Below, piece after piece: positions 29,498 through 37,927 of a stretch of DNA of 39,226 nucleotides; within the stretch, counting starts at the first letter, position 1, and each line of letters opens with the position of its first letter. The position numbers and the translations under genes are program-made. The notes beneath the pieces are model-generated. The model did no database searches. It was not told where the DNA came from and saw nothing but the letters and a program-made list of their open reading frames with translations. The stretch comes from Hassallia byssoidea VB512170 (GTDB taxonomy: Bacteria; Cyanobacteriota; Cyanobacteriia; Cyanobacteriales; Nostocaceae): the NCBI RefSeq assembly GCF_000817785.2, contig NZ_JTCM02000060.1, positions 1 to 39,226 on the forward strand. The letters run 5' to 3'.

Positions 29498-30361
29498 TTA
29501 AAATATTGACTTGTGTTGTTTGTTTTTTGTTTCATTGATATTTAGTAAAAACCAGCAAAATAAACCAAATAGTATGACGGCAATCATGGAAAAAATTAAA
29601 GAACCATCTCCATGATGCCAATATTCAAATGCTTCCTGATTGCCTTTTGCGACTATAACACCCATGAGAGCAACTCGTACCCCATTGACGATAAATCCCA
29701 AAGTTGCCGCTACTATCGGCGCAAGAATTTTTTGCTGTCGATTTAGAGGAAACATTAAAATAAAAATTATTGCTAAACCCAATTGTTGGAAGATAATTTG
29801 TACACCAGAACAGCCACTAGCTACTTGTATACTTCCTGTTGGCAGATAAATGTTTACTCCAGAGCGAGTAATTTCAAAACCTGTGTACCAAAGAATAAAA
29901 GCGGCAAGTTTTGCTGTGAGTAAAGTTATATGCTTAATCAGCAATGATGGTAATAGTTTGGGTGCGCCAAGAAAAAATAGCGCCAGCAATTCTCCTTTGT
30001 ATTGTTTTAATCCACGAAAGCCAGAAGCTAGCAGAGCAAGACCAAAGGCAAGAATGAAAGGTGAGAGGAATAGAAAGCCACCAAAACTTGTTAAAGATGC
30101 GCTTTTGATAAGTACAATTGCAATGATTGATATTCCTAAAAAGCTGGGAAAAACTCCACTTTCTAGATTTAAGCTGTGGCGTTTTTCCCAAATGAGAGAA
30201 GAGACAGCAATCCAAAATAAAACACTGCTTCCTAAAAGGCTAGGAATATTTGATTTACAAGTTAAAGTTATGTGAATTGCAATTAAGCCCGCGCCTATTG
30301 CTAATAGCCAGAATTGGGCATTTTTTAAACGACTGACCGGGGTCAGGTGGATGGATTTCAT
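29498..30361 (-). CDS. crtA: cyanoexosortase A
   Basis: This 287-residue integral membrane peptidase-like protein belongs to the exosortase/archaeosortase family. About eight hydrophobic segments are visible. The catalytic residues are Cys184 in QVASGCSGVQ, Arg229 in VNGVRVALMG and His249 or 250 in YWHHGDGS. Exosortases cleave and reattach proteins that carry a C-terminal PEP-CTERM signal. The adjacent gene encodes such a protein. ATG at 30361. The order PEP-CTERM, exosortase, associated protein, HpsJ-like makes a self-contained sorting locus. The symbol follows common usage for cyanoexosortase A. Confidence 0.9.
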   Translation of the reverse strand: MKSIHLTPVSRLKNAQFWLLAIGAGLIAIHITLTCKSNIPSLLGSSVLFWIAVSSLIWEKRHSLNLESGVFPSFLGISIIAIVLIKSASLTSFGGFLFLSPFILAFGLALLASGFRGLKQYKGELLALFFLGAPKLLPSLLIKHITLLTAKLAAFILWYTGFEITRSGVNIYLPTGSIQVASGCSGVQIIFQQLGLAIIFILMFPLNRQQKILAPIVAATLGFIVNGVRVALMGVIVAKGNQEAFEYWHHGDGSLIFSMIAVILFGLFCWFLLNINETKNKQHKSIF

Positions 30362-30391
30362 GTAGATGTAGCGGTAGTTTCAGCTAATATT

Positions 30392-30745
30392 TAATAGGTA
30401 ATGGGGAATCGGTAATGGGGAATGGGTAATGGGTAATGGGTAATGGGTAATGGGGATTTTCAGGGGGGAAAAGAGGTGCATGGGAAAGGGGAAAAGAACG
30501 CTTTCCCAATTACCAATTACCAATTCGCTATTACCCTCCGGGTTCGCAGTTCCTTCAAGTCGGCATCCCCGACGGCAGGTGCTTCAAGCCGGGAAACCCT
30601 TTGGTGCAGTCGCTCATGGGGGAAACCCCCAAGACCGCGCTGCTTCTCCTGACGGAGACGCTACGCGAACACCAACGCACTGCCTCCCCAACGGACTGCT
30701 CACCAATTACCGATTCGCTATTACCAATTCCCAATTTGCTTGTTA
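30392..30745. repeat. heptamer arrays and GC-rich repeats
   Basis: GGGTAAT heptamers (about 30397-30455) face ATTACCA heptamers (about 30508-30540 and 30712-30735). Between them lie GGGGAAAAG words and a mosaic of GC-rich repeat words (GACGGCAGGTGCT at 30571, GTCGCTCATGGGGG at 30609). The region fills the gap between the exosortase and PEP-CTERM genes. No gene is supported. Confidence 0.75.
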
Positions 30746-30757
30746 AACCTGCTATTG

Positions 30758-31696
30758 TTAGACTTTGGCGGCTTCTTTTTCTTGCTTCTGGCGTTTGCGA
30801 CGTAAAGCTACACCGATACCACCGGCTGTTAATGAACCTAAGATGGTAAAAGGTTCGGGGACGGCATTAGAGGGTGGTTGTACTGTTGGACCCTGACCCA
30901 CGTTTGTGAAGTTTGAACTAATCCCTTGAGTGAAGTCATAAAAGTTCTCACCCGGATCTACATCATCAACTTGGTAAACAACTTGTTGTGTATTCACAAC
31001 GCTGTTATAGAAGCTAGTGAGAAGTGCAGCATCACTACTAGAGAACCAGCCTGTGTCAAGTGTGTCATTACGGAAACCGCCGCTACTAAAACCGGCAGAA
31101 CCAGCATTTCCATTAGCGTCGGTGTTTTGAGCATTAACACTGCTCCAATTGCCAAAGTTTAGACCATTGAGTCGCAGTCTATTGTCATTAAAGTCGAAGT
31201 CGCCTGCGGCTGTATCACCGTCATAAAGGGTAAAGCGAATGGCAGCCTGTTTCAAACCGCCTCCTAATGCTCCGGTAATTGCTGAAGTAAAACCAGTTTG
31301 AGTACCGATATTACCTGGATTGTTACTATAGAAGCCTTGGAACAGCTGATTGGCTGCTAACTGACTAGTTACCCGTGTATCGTTCAGACCAATTAAATCC
31401 AAGACAATTCCACCTACTGGGCTGATTCCAGCAGCCACCGTTCCACCTGAGGTTGGAGAAGTTAGTGTAAAGCTAGTTGCGTGCGCTGAACCAGCTACTA
31501 CACTCATTCCCAGTACAGTGGTAGTGCCATATGCAAAGAGGCGAATGAACGACTTCATTGTTGCTAGTTTCATACTAGCTTTGCTTATGCTCAGTCTGGA
31601 TGTGCCTTGACTAACATTCCCCAGTCTTTCCACAGCAATAGATTTTGCTTTAGAACCAGCTTTGCGTAACTTATTTCTAACTTGAAATCTTGTCAT
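30758..31696 (-). CDS. PEP-CTERM sorting-signal protein
   Basis: The 312-residue exported protein ends with the sorting signal: VPEP at 279-282, a hydrophobic stretch (FTILGSLTAGGIGVAL) and a basic tail (RRKRQKQEKE). The mature part is rich in Asn, Gly and Ser with FNDNRLRLNGLNFGNWSSVN-type repeats. The start at ATG 31696 has GGAAG eight bases upstream. The N-terminus before the hydrophobic signal is long (about 45 residues), with the signal core at about 55-73 ending AHA. Later ATGs (31573, 31558) would give a normal-length signal but lack a ribosome site. It is the likely substrate of the neighbouring exosortase. Confidence 0.9.
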   Translation of the reverse strand: MTRFQVRNKLRKAGSKAKSIAVERLGNVSQGTSRLSISKASMKLATMKSFIRLFAYGTTTVLGMSVVAGSAHATSFTLTSPTSGGTVAAGISPVGGIVLDLIGLNDTRVTSQLAANQLFQGFYSNNPGNIGTQTGFTSAITGALGGGLKQAAIRFTLYDGDTAAGDFDFNDNRLRLNGLNFGNWSSVNAQNTDANGNAGSAGFSSGGFRNDTLDTGWFSSSDAALLTSFYNSVVNTQQVVYQVDDVDPGENFYDFTQGISSNFTNVGQGPTVQPPSNAVPEPFTILGSLTAGGIGVALRRKRQKQEKEAAKV

Positions 31697-32251
31697 TGAA
31701 CTCACTTCCGTAATTAGGTAAAGGTTGATGGTAGATTTACCCGGTAGTGAGATTCGCTCTTTATCTCAAAGTTGCTGCACAAACTCCCGCAAGAGGCATT
31801 CACGCGGCGATAGGTGGGTGCTGCTTGTGACAATAAAGCGCAGATATGACTTCAGTCTTTAATCTGGCTTTTGCTTCGAGTTGCTGGCGATGTCTTCAGT
31901 GTTTATTCCCGAACTGCACAGTAATCAGTGTTACTAGTTAGGTAGAAAAAATCAACTAGTACGGGCTTGTCTTGATGAAATCTTTAAATTAGTGAAGGTT
32001 ACTTTTAGATATATTCACCTACCAAAAGTTAGATTTTATAAGGCTTAGAGGCTAAATTTAGTTGTTTATTGTATAAAATTTGTGTGAATACTCTTTAAAA
32101 TGTAGTAAATTACTTAGTAGTTTCTAGTCTGCGTTTTCATACTTACATGTTGCACCACAACGCCGTCACCCTAGAAGGGTGCGGCTATACGTACAAAGCC
32201 TGCGGAGGCAGGCTCTAAAATTCTTGATAATCCTTAATTTTCTCTAGTTTT

Positions 32252-32332
32252 GTAGGGTGTGTTATGCCGTAGGAAGATCGCACCATCCAGATTTTCGGTG
32301 CGTTAGGACGCTTCGTCCATAACGCACCCTAC
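32252..32332. repeat. MITE-like element with GTAGGGTG ends
   Basis: GTAGGGTGTGTTATG (32252 on) and CATAACGCACCCTAC (ends 32332) are inverted ends with one mismatch around 51 bases with internal TGCGTTAGGACGC. A related word, GGTGCGTTAAACTTCGTTATAACGCACC, is at about 27432. This is a dispersed hairpin element of cyanobacteria. Confidence 0.65.
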
Positions 32333-32387
32333 CAGATTATACTTGTATTTATTTTAAGCACTCTCCGTGCTTACTACGAAAAAAATT

Positions 32388-32412
32388 AAGGTGGGATATT
32401 ATACCCCACCTT
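32388..32412 (-). terminator. intrinsic terminator
   Basis: On the minus strand AAGGTGGG pairs with CCCACCTT around a 9-base loop and is followed by TAATTTTTTTCG. It lies 38 bases after the stop of the small conserved gene at 32451. Confidence 0.8.
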
Positions 32413-32450
32413 ATTTAATCACAACTTACACACAACTTAATACTCAGCTA

Positions 32451-32975
32451 TTATTTATGATGACCACCCAACCATTTGGCTGCTGCGATTCCCAAAACGG
32501 CTGCGACGACGGGGTTGCTGAGAAACTTGAGAATACCTGGTTGCTCGGCTAGGACTTCGCGGAAGATGTCGGGATGATTGTGATATGCGAAGGACGCGAG
32601 TTTGCTGACATCATCAGCGCTCATGCGACCGGCGTGATGAGTGGAAAGTCCGAGCTGCTGCTCTAGATGACGCTCGTCCAATCCTCTTTGCTTGAAGTGT
32701 TTGAAAAACGATCGCGCAACATCATCACGTTCGTTGGGTTTAATTTGCGCGATCGCTTTCTGCAATTCCGGTTCCATTTGGCTGGTTGGAATGCGATCGG
32801 GATGCAAAGATTTACCAAACAACTGACGACGTTCGTCTGTAGTTGTCCGTTGAGCAAAATCGTCGAAGCTTTGATATTGCTTTGATGGATCAACTGAAGC
32901 ATCATCCAATGATTCTACATTCCCTTGAGCCAAGTCGTTCATTATTTGACGCTTGTACTGTTCGCTACTTGACAC
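32451..32975 (-). CDS. conserved hypothetical protein
   Basis: The 174-residue protein starts MSSSEQYKRQIMNDLAQ if the GTG at 32975 is used. It has GGAGG with an ideal eight-base spacing. The ATG 15 bases upstream has none, so I prefer the GTG. The body is polar and helical (LGLSTHHAGRMSADDVSKLASFAYHNHPDIFRE, cited in parts). The C-terminus is hydrophobic and glycine-rich (NPVVAAVLGIAAAKWLGG), perhaps a membrane-contact segment. I recognise it as a cyanobacterial hypothetical but know no function. Neighbours are a lipoprotein and a CsbD-like protein. Confidence 0.7.
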   Translation of the reverse strand: MSSSEQYKRQIMNDLAQGNVESLDDASVDPSKQYQSFDDFAQRTTTDERRQLFGKSLHPDRIPTSQMEPELQKAIAQIKPNERDDVARSFFKHFKQRGLDERHLEQQLGLSTHHAGRMSADDVSKLASFAYHNHPDIFREVLAEQPGILKFLSNPVVAAVLGIAAAKWLGGHHK

Positions 32976-33159
32976 TTTACTTACCTCCATTATTCAGAAA
33001 GCTCATAGCTTTCTTTGTCAAATTTCCACGCAGCAACTAATTAACGTGCATTTATGTTGCTTGCTTTCACTTTTTGTTGATAATTGGGTAAATTGATAAA
33101 AACCCATTACCTATTACCAATTACCAATTACCGCGTTCCCCATGACCAATATCGAGTAA

Positions 33160-33603
33160 TTATGCGTTATACTCAATTTTATTAGTCTGAACATCATACT
33201 TAGTCGTCAAAATCAATTGCTTATCAGGCGCATATATCAGAACTGTTAAGTCTTGATTCGGGAAATTCTTCCGGAAACCTTGCGCTAAAGATTTTGCCAA
33301 GTCTCGCACTTCGTTAGGACGAACTTGAGGAGAAATCACAACGCCTAGTTTGTTATTATCACGCACGTAAGCATCACGAATTAATCCCTTGGATGATTGC
33401 ACAACCCAGTCACCAAAGGTTTGTCCTGTCGCAGTATTTCCTCGCTCTAGTTCTGCGTAAGCTGTAGTTGTACCAATTGCTGGTTGATTAGTTGTGCGGT
33501 CAAGTTGTGCTACATTACCGCTACTGCAAGCTGTACTTATTGTCAGAACTAAAATCAACACGAAAGCTGTCAAGATTTTCCGACCCCGCTGAAGCAGAAT
33601 CAT
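33160..33603 (-). CDS. small lipoprotein
   Basis: From ATG 33603 the protein has 147 residues, with GGGAGGA seven bases upstream. The N-terminus is a signal peptide (MILLQRGRKILTAFVLILVLTISTAC) with a lipobox-like TISTAC and cysteine at about 26, so it is probably lipid-modified. The mature part resembles a YhcN/YlaJ-type spore or envelope lipoprotein only loosely (VRDNNKLGVVISPQVRPNEV, LTVLIYAPDKQLI). No function is assigned. Confidence 0.75.
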   Translation of the reverse strand: MILLQRGRKILTAFVLILVLTISTACSSGNVAQLDRTTNQPAIGTTTAYAELERGNTATGQTFGDWVVQSSKGLIRDAYVRDNNKLGVVISPQVRPNEVRDLAKSLAQGFRKNFPNQDLTVLIYAPDKQLILTTKYDVQTNKIEYNA

Positions 33604-33924
33604 TTTTGTATCCTCCCAAAAATTACATTTGCGATCGGACAAAATATAGTAATCCTATCTAAGGTTTTTTAAACCTATTTTTCTATAGCAACTACACTAT
33701 ATTAACGAATCGTTTAGGATTGCTATATTTGTTATTCTTTATATCTTAAAATCGCTCTTGGTAGTAAGCATCCCTTAATTTGGGAATTTAGTCTGCACAT
33801 CTATCCTTTGCACCTTTATCCCCCCATTCAAGGGGGATAAAAGGAATGTGGGGATTTACGTTTGTCAGGCATCCAGTCAGGGAATGCACCCTATTCTACA
33901 GACATAAAGCAAAAAGCATTCTGC

Positions 33925-34107
33925 TTAGTCAATTGCTTTTTTGACGTTATCTTTTACGTCTTCAACACCGTGACGTACTTCGCTTTCAGCTTGCTTTGCT
34001 TTGCCTTCTGCTTTATCTTCTGGATCGCCGGTAACATTTCCCAGTGCTTCTTGAGCTTTACCTTCGACGTTTTTAGCAGTTGCTTTAGCGCGATCTTCTA
34101 TGCTCAT
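33925..34107 (-). CDS. CsbD-like stress protein
   Basis: The 60-residue charged helical protein MSIEDRAKATAKNVEGKAQEALG... has the repeating KA/EGKAK pattern of CsbD, a general stress family. ATG at 34107 with AAGGA eight bases upstream. A promoter is expected upstream, before the terminators at 34313. The name is a family label and no mechanism is known. Confidence 0.9.
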   Translation of the reverse strand: MSIEDRAKATAKNVEGKAQEALGNVTGDPEDKAEGKAKQAESEVRHGVEDVKDNVKKAID

Positions 34108-34312
34108 TTTTGTTGTCCTTATGAAGAATAGTTTTTATTTCAAAGCTTGTTTATAACTTTGAAATTGTTTTTTATCACTATTACAAACTAGCTTAATGTT
34201 TTTACTGTAGCCTTCCGCCACAAGATATATTAGTTATCTATGCTTAAAGAGGGAGATAAAAGAATCAACAAGAACTAAAGTACTAACAAAGCAAATAGCT
34301 AAAAAAAACATC

Positions 34313-34339
34313 CCCCGACAACAAAGAGCGAAGTCGGGG
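34313..34339 (-). terminator. intrinsic terminator
   Basis: On the minus strand CCCCGAC pairs with GTCGGGG around a 13-base loop, and a T8 run follows (34302-34309). It is the second terminator behind the 19-residue-repeat gene. Confidence 0.75.
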
Positions 34340-34376
34340 TTCTGAATAATTGTTAACTATTAGCTATATAATAAAA

Positions 34377-34403
34377 AACTCGGTTCCGCAGAAAAACCGA
34401 GTT
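34377..34403 (-). terminator. intrinsic terminator
   Basis: On the minus strand AACTCGGTT pairs with AACCGAGTT, then T6. It lies 25 bases behind the stop at 34429 and is in tandem with the one at 34313. Confidence 0.8.
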
Positions 34404-34428
34404 AATAAAGGTCTAAGTATTATTTTGT

Positions 34429-34782
34429 TTAATCCAGAAAACCCATTATACTGTCTGGATCGTCAATCATATTTGATGCTACTGGACGATCGCCCATTGC
34501 GGAGTAAGTTTGCGAAATTACTAGTCCACTTGAAGCGATTGGACGAATCCCAGAATCGTAAACACTTTCAACAACTTCCATTGTATTCTCACCAATTGGA
34601 CGAATTCCTGAAGAATTCATTGTATGAGCAACATGCAAATCACCCGCGCTAGTTGGACGTACATGAGAGATAGCTAGTGTCTCATGAACTTCTACATTTG
34701 GTGACTCTAGCTTCACTGGTTTATTATCTTGCTTTCCTGCATCTGTATTCAAGCTATTGCCTTGGTTATTTTTAACTTCCAC
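34429..34782 (-). CDS. protein of four exact 19-residue Arg-Pro repeats
   Basis: The 117-residue protein is not recognised. After a polar N-terminus (MEVKNNQGNSLNTDAG) residues 34-109 are four consecutive 19-residue units. Arg-Pro is at 42-43, 61-62, 80-81 and 99-100, exactly 19 apart. Units read like SHVRPTSAGDL, SSGIRPIGENT, DSGIRPIASSG and AMGDRPVASN. It has no signal peptide and no membrane segment. The start is GTG 34782 with GGGAG eight bases upstream. The unit length suggests a repeated beta-hairpin or a binding motif. It ends with two tandem terminators. Confidence 0.8.
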   Translation of the reverse strand: MEVKNNQGNSLNTDAGKQDNKPVKLESPNVEVHETLAISHVRPTSAGDLHVAHTMNSSGIRPIGENTMEVVESVYDSGIRPIASSGLVISQTYSAMGDRPVASNMIDDPDSIMGFLD

Positions 34783-34925
34783 TGTCGTGTCTCCCTTTAG
34801 CTTTGCAAGCTTTTGTTAAGTAAATTTTACAATAGTGAGGAGAAAAATGAATTTTTCCTTAATATTTAGAGTGTAACCTGAAAAAAGTTGCTATGGATAT
34901 ATATTTCTTCAAAAGATACATATGG

Positions 34926-35004
34926 AAAAGAGGGGGAAAGGGGAAAGGGAAAGGGGAAAGGAATAAAAAAACTTTCTTTTCTTCCGTTTACCCTTTACCC
35001 TTTA
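34926..35004. repeat. opposed purine/pyrimidine arrays upstream of uvrB
   Basis: GGGGAAA heptamers (34930-34960) face CCCTTTA heptamers (about 34988-35004). The spacer has GGAATAAA (34960-34967) and TTCC (34982-34985), as in the arrays at 4597 and 25248. Confidence 0.8.
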
Positions 35005-35142
35005 ACATGCACCTCCTCTTAGGTAAATTTTTGTAATAAAAAATGACGTTTTATTAAGTTTATCGCTCAGGTGTGTAATCACGTTCGGTTAGTACTCAAC
35101 GTAAAACACAGCGCATTCGCTACTATGAGATAGGGTATTTAT

Positions 35143-35156
35143 AGTACATTTGTATG
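35143..35156 (+). promoter_or_regulatory. LexA-like box over the uvrB start
   Basis: AGTACATTTGTATG fits the cyanobacterial LexA pattern RGTACNNNDGTWCB with one mismatch (T for C at position 13). It overlaps the uvrB ATG at 35154. The pattern is cited from memory of work on Anabaena; binding here is inference. Confidence 0.35.
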
Positions 35157-37151
35157 ACAGAATTTTGTCTTCAAGCACCGTTTGTGCCGACAGGAGATCA
35201 ACCACAAGCGATCGCCCAACTTACCACGAGTATCCAAGCCAACAACCATTATCAAACTTTACTGGGAGCCACGGGAACAGGCAAGACATTTACAATCGCA
35301 TCAGTAATTGAAAAGGTAGGGAAACCCACACTTGTATTAGCGCATAATAAAACCCTCGCCGCACAACTTTGTAACGAGTTGCGGGAATTCTTTCCCCACA
35401 ACGCAGTCGAGTACTTCGTCAGCTACTACGACTACTATCAACCAGAAGCTTATATTCCCGTCACCGATACATATATAGAAAAGACAGCTTCGATTAACGA
35501 TGAAATAGACATGTTGCGTCACTCAGCGACGCGATCGCTTTTTGAACGGAAAGATGTCATCGTTGTTGCTTCCATCAGCTGCATTTACGGTTTAGGAATT
35601 CCTTCAGAATACCTCAAAGCTGCCATCCCCTTTCAAGTGGGTATGGAAGTTAATCAACGCGAGATTTTACGAGATTTAGCATCAGTTCAATATAGCCGCA
35701 ACGATATAGAAATGGGTCGCGGTAAATTTCGCGTTCGAGGTGATGTTTTAGAAATTGGTCCCGCTTACGAAGATAGAATTATTCGCGTTGAATTTTTTGG
35801 TGATGAAATTGACGCAATTCGTTACGTCGATCCGGTGACGGGTGAAATCATTAAAAGTATACAAGCGGTAAATATCTATCCAGCGCGTCACTTTGTCACC
35901 CCAGAAGAAAGATTACAAATCGCTTGTGATGAAATTCAAGCAGAATTAAAACAACGCAAAGCTGAATTAGAAGAAGCAGGAAAATTATTAGAAGCGCAAC
36001 GGATAGATCAGCGGACGCGCTATGATTTGGAAATGTTGCGCGAAGTCGGTTATTGCAACGGTGTAGAAAACTATTCTCGCCATTTAGCCGGCAGACAAGC
36101 TGGAGAACCACCAGAATCTTTAATTGATTATTTTCCGAAAGATTGGCTGTTAGTAATCGATGAATCTCACGTTACTGTGCCACAAATTCGCGGCATGTAC
36201 AACGGTGACCAAGCGAGGAAAAAAGTCTTAATTGAGCATGGATTTCGTTTACCCAGTGCTGCTGATAACCGTCCTTTGAAAGCAGAAGAATTTTGGGAAA
36301 AGGTGAATCAATGTATTTTTGTTTCTGCTACACCGGGAAATTGGGAATTAGAAATTTCGGAAAATAGTATAGCACAACAAATAATTCGCCCAACGGGAGT
36401 AATTGACCCAGAAATTGTTGTGCGTCCGACAGAAGGACAAATTGATGATTTGTTGGGAGAAATTAAAGATAGAGTTGACCTTCGCGAACGCGTGTTAATT
36501 ACCACATTAACTAAGCGGATGGCGGAAGATTTAACTGAGTATTTGGAAGATAATGGGATTAGAGTGCGATATTTGCATTCTGAGATTAATTCAATTCAAA
36601 GAATTGAGATAATTCAGGATTTGCGTGAGGGTAAATTTGATGTGTTGGTTGGGGTGAACTTGCTGCGGGAAGGTTTGGATTTACCGGAAGTTTCGCTGGT
36701 AGCGATTTTGGACGCAGATAAAGAAGGGTTTTTGCGTGCAGAGCGATCGCTCATTCAAACTATAGGTAGAGCAGCGCGTCACATTCGCGGCAAAGCGATT
36801 ATGTATGCTGATAATCTCACAGATAGCATGATTAAGGCAATTGACGAAACTGACAGGCGTCGTGGTATTCAAACAGCATACAACAAGTTGCACAATATTA
36901 CACCGCAACCGATTGTGAAAAAATCCAGTAATGCGATTTTATCATTTTTGGAAGTATCGCGGCGCTTGAATGCAACTGAGTTAGAAACTGTCGATCAACA
37001 TATGGATGAACTACCGTTAGAACAAATTCCCGATTTGATTACTTTGCTAGAAGCACAAATGAAAGAAGCAGCGAAGAAATTGGAATTTGAACAAGCGGGT
37101 AAATTGCGCGATCGTATTAAGAATTTGCGCGATAAATTAGTGGGACGTTAA
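35154..37151 (+). CDS. uvrB: excinuclease ABC subunit B
   Basis: This damage-verifying helicase of nucleotide excision repair works with UvrA and UvrC. It has 665 residues, the family length. Walker A is GATGTGKT (38-45). The beta-hairpin that wedges DNA is near 91-102 ([12 protein letters not shown]). Later are VIDESHV, the helicase motif [24 protein letters not shown], and a UVR domain in the last 40 residues ([16 protein letters not shown]) that binds UvrC. ATG at 35154 has only weak upstream SD. Regulation by LexA is possible (box at 35143). Confidence 0.99.
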   Translation: MTEFCLQAPFVPTGDQPQAIAQLTTSIQANNHYQTLLGATGTGKTFTIASVIEKVGKPTLVLAHNKTLAAQLCNELREFFPHNAVEYFVSYYDYYQPEAYIPVTDTYIEKTASINDEIDMLRHSATRSLFERKDVIVVASISCIYGLGIPSEYLKAAIPFQVGMEVNQREILRDLASVQYSRNDIEMGRGKFRVRGDVLEIGPAYEDRIIRVEFFGDEIDAIRYVDPVTGEIIKSIQAVNIYPARHFVTPEERLQIACDEIQAELKQRKAELEEAGKLLEAQRIDQRTRYDLEMLREVGYCNGVENYSRHLAGRQAGEPPESLIDYFPKDWLLVIDESHVTVPQIRGMYNGDQARKKVLIEHGFRLPSAADNRPLKAEEFWEKVNQCIFVSATPGNWELEISENSIAQQIIRPTGVIDPEIVVRPTEGQIDDLLGEIKDRVDLRERVLITTLTKRMAEDLTEYLEDNGIRVRYLHSEINSIQRIEIIQDLREGKFDVLVGVNLLREGLDLPEVSLVAILDADKEGFLRAERSLIQTIGRAARHIRGKAIMYADNLTDSMIKAIDETDRRRGIQTAYNKLHNITPQPIVKKSSNAILSFLEVSRRLNATELETVDQHMDELPLEQIPDLITLLEAQMKEAAKKLEFEQAGKLRDRIKNLRDKLVGR

Positions 37152-37163
37152 ACGTTGTTGAAT

Positions 37164-37218
37164 GTAGAGACGTTCGGTGTGGAACGTCTCTACAAATGTT
37201 CCGCCGGAACGTCTCTAC
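37164..37218. repeat. GTAGAGAC hairpin repeat, tandem
   Basis: GTAGAGACGTTC pairs with GAACGTCTCTAC around a six-base loop (37164-37193). A second half-copy with GGAACGTCTCTAC ends at 37218. It is a common cyanobacterial intergenic repeat and here may also help end uvrB transcription. Confidence 0.75.
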
Positions 37219-37336
37219 AAATAATAATTTTAGGTTTTAAATTGTTCGCAAAAATTTTAAATATGAATTTCAAATCAGCAACCCCAGACGTTAAGCCAAA
37301 CTTATAATTAAAAAGAAAAGTTCATTCTTAAAGCTT

Positions 37337-37906
37337 ATGAACGCCATCACTTTGAATATCCCCAATCTGGGTGCAGAGGGATTTAAGGAACTGTGCCAAG
37401 CTAATCAAGATTTACAGTTAGAACGTGCTGCAACTGGAGAAGTTATAATTATGTCTCCAACGTATCCGTGGACGGGTAAGAAAAACTCTGGTTTGAATGC
37501 TCAACTATGGAATTGGAACGATCGCACAAATTTAGGTATTGTATTTGACTCTTCCAGTGGTTTTACCTTGCCTAATGGTGCAGTTTACTCACCCGATGCT
37601 TCTTGGGTAAGTAATGAAAAATGGGAGGCTTTAACCCAAACTCAACGAGAAGAAGAATTTTCTCCTCTCGCACCTGATTTTGTCGTGGAATTGCCTTATA
37701 GTAGTGATTCCCTGAAAAAACTTAGAGAAAAAATGCAAGAGTATATTAACAACGGGGTTCGCTTAGGTTGGTTGCTTGACCCTAAGAATAAAACAGTAGA
37801 AGTTTATCGTTTAGAGAAAGAGGTAGAAATATTGCAATCTCCTACAACTGTATCCGGTGAAGATGTTTTACCAGGGTTTGAGTTGAATTTGAATAAAGTG
37901 TGGTAG
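37337..37906 (+). CDS. Uma2-family endonuclease-like protein (third copy)
   Basis: The 189-residue Uma2/DUF820 protein starts at ATG 37337 (MNAITLNIPNLGAEGFKEL). Landmarks are LERAATGEVIIMSPTYP, SSSGFTLPNGAVYSPDASW with the catalytic Asp, FVVELPYSSDSL with Glu, and a following KLREKM Lys. The triad appears complete. It lies 185 bases after uvrB and runs toward the fourth Uma2 gene, which is convergent (22 bases between stops). Confidence 0.9.
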   Translation: MNAITLNIPNLGAEGFKELCQANQDLQLERAATGEVIIMSPTYPWTGKKNSGLNAQLWNWNDRTNLGIVFDSSSGFTLPNGAVYSPDASWVSNEKWEALTQTQREEEFSPLAPDFVVELPYSSDSLKKLREKMQEYINNGVRLGWLLDPKNKTVEVYRLEKEVEILQSPTTVSGEDVLPGFELNLNKVW

Positions 37907-37927
37907 CACTCTTATACTCACATATTT

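Larger units (their letters stand above)
31697..32450. other. intergenic region upstream of the PEP-CTERM gene
   Basis: No gene is supported in these 750 bases. The PEP-CTERM promoter should lie in the lower part (31700-32100), which is AT-rich. The upper part holds the words ACCCTAGAAGGGT and GCCTGCGGAGGCAGGC, the element at 32252 and the terminator at 32388. Confidence 0.5.

Noticed and set aside
29281-29535. 84-codon minus-strand ORF with Pro/Arg-rich text
   Set aside because: It reads GC-rich repeat words and has no gene character.
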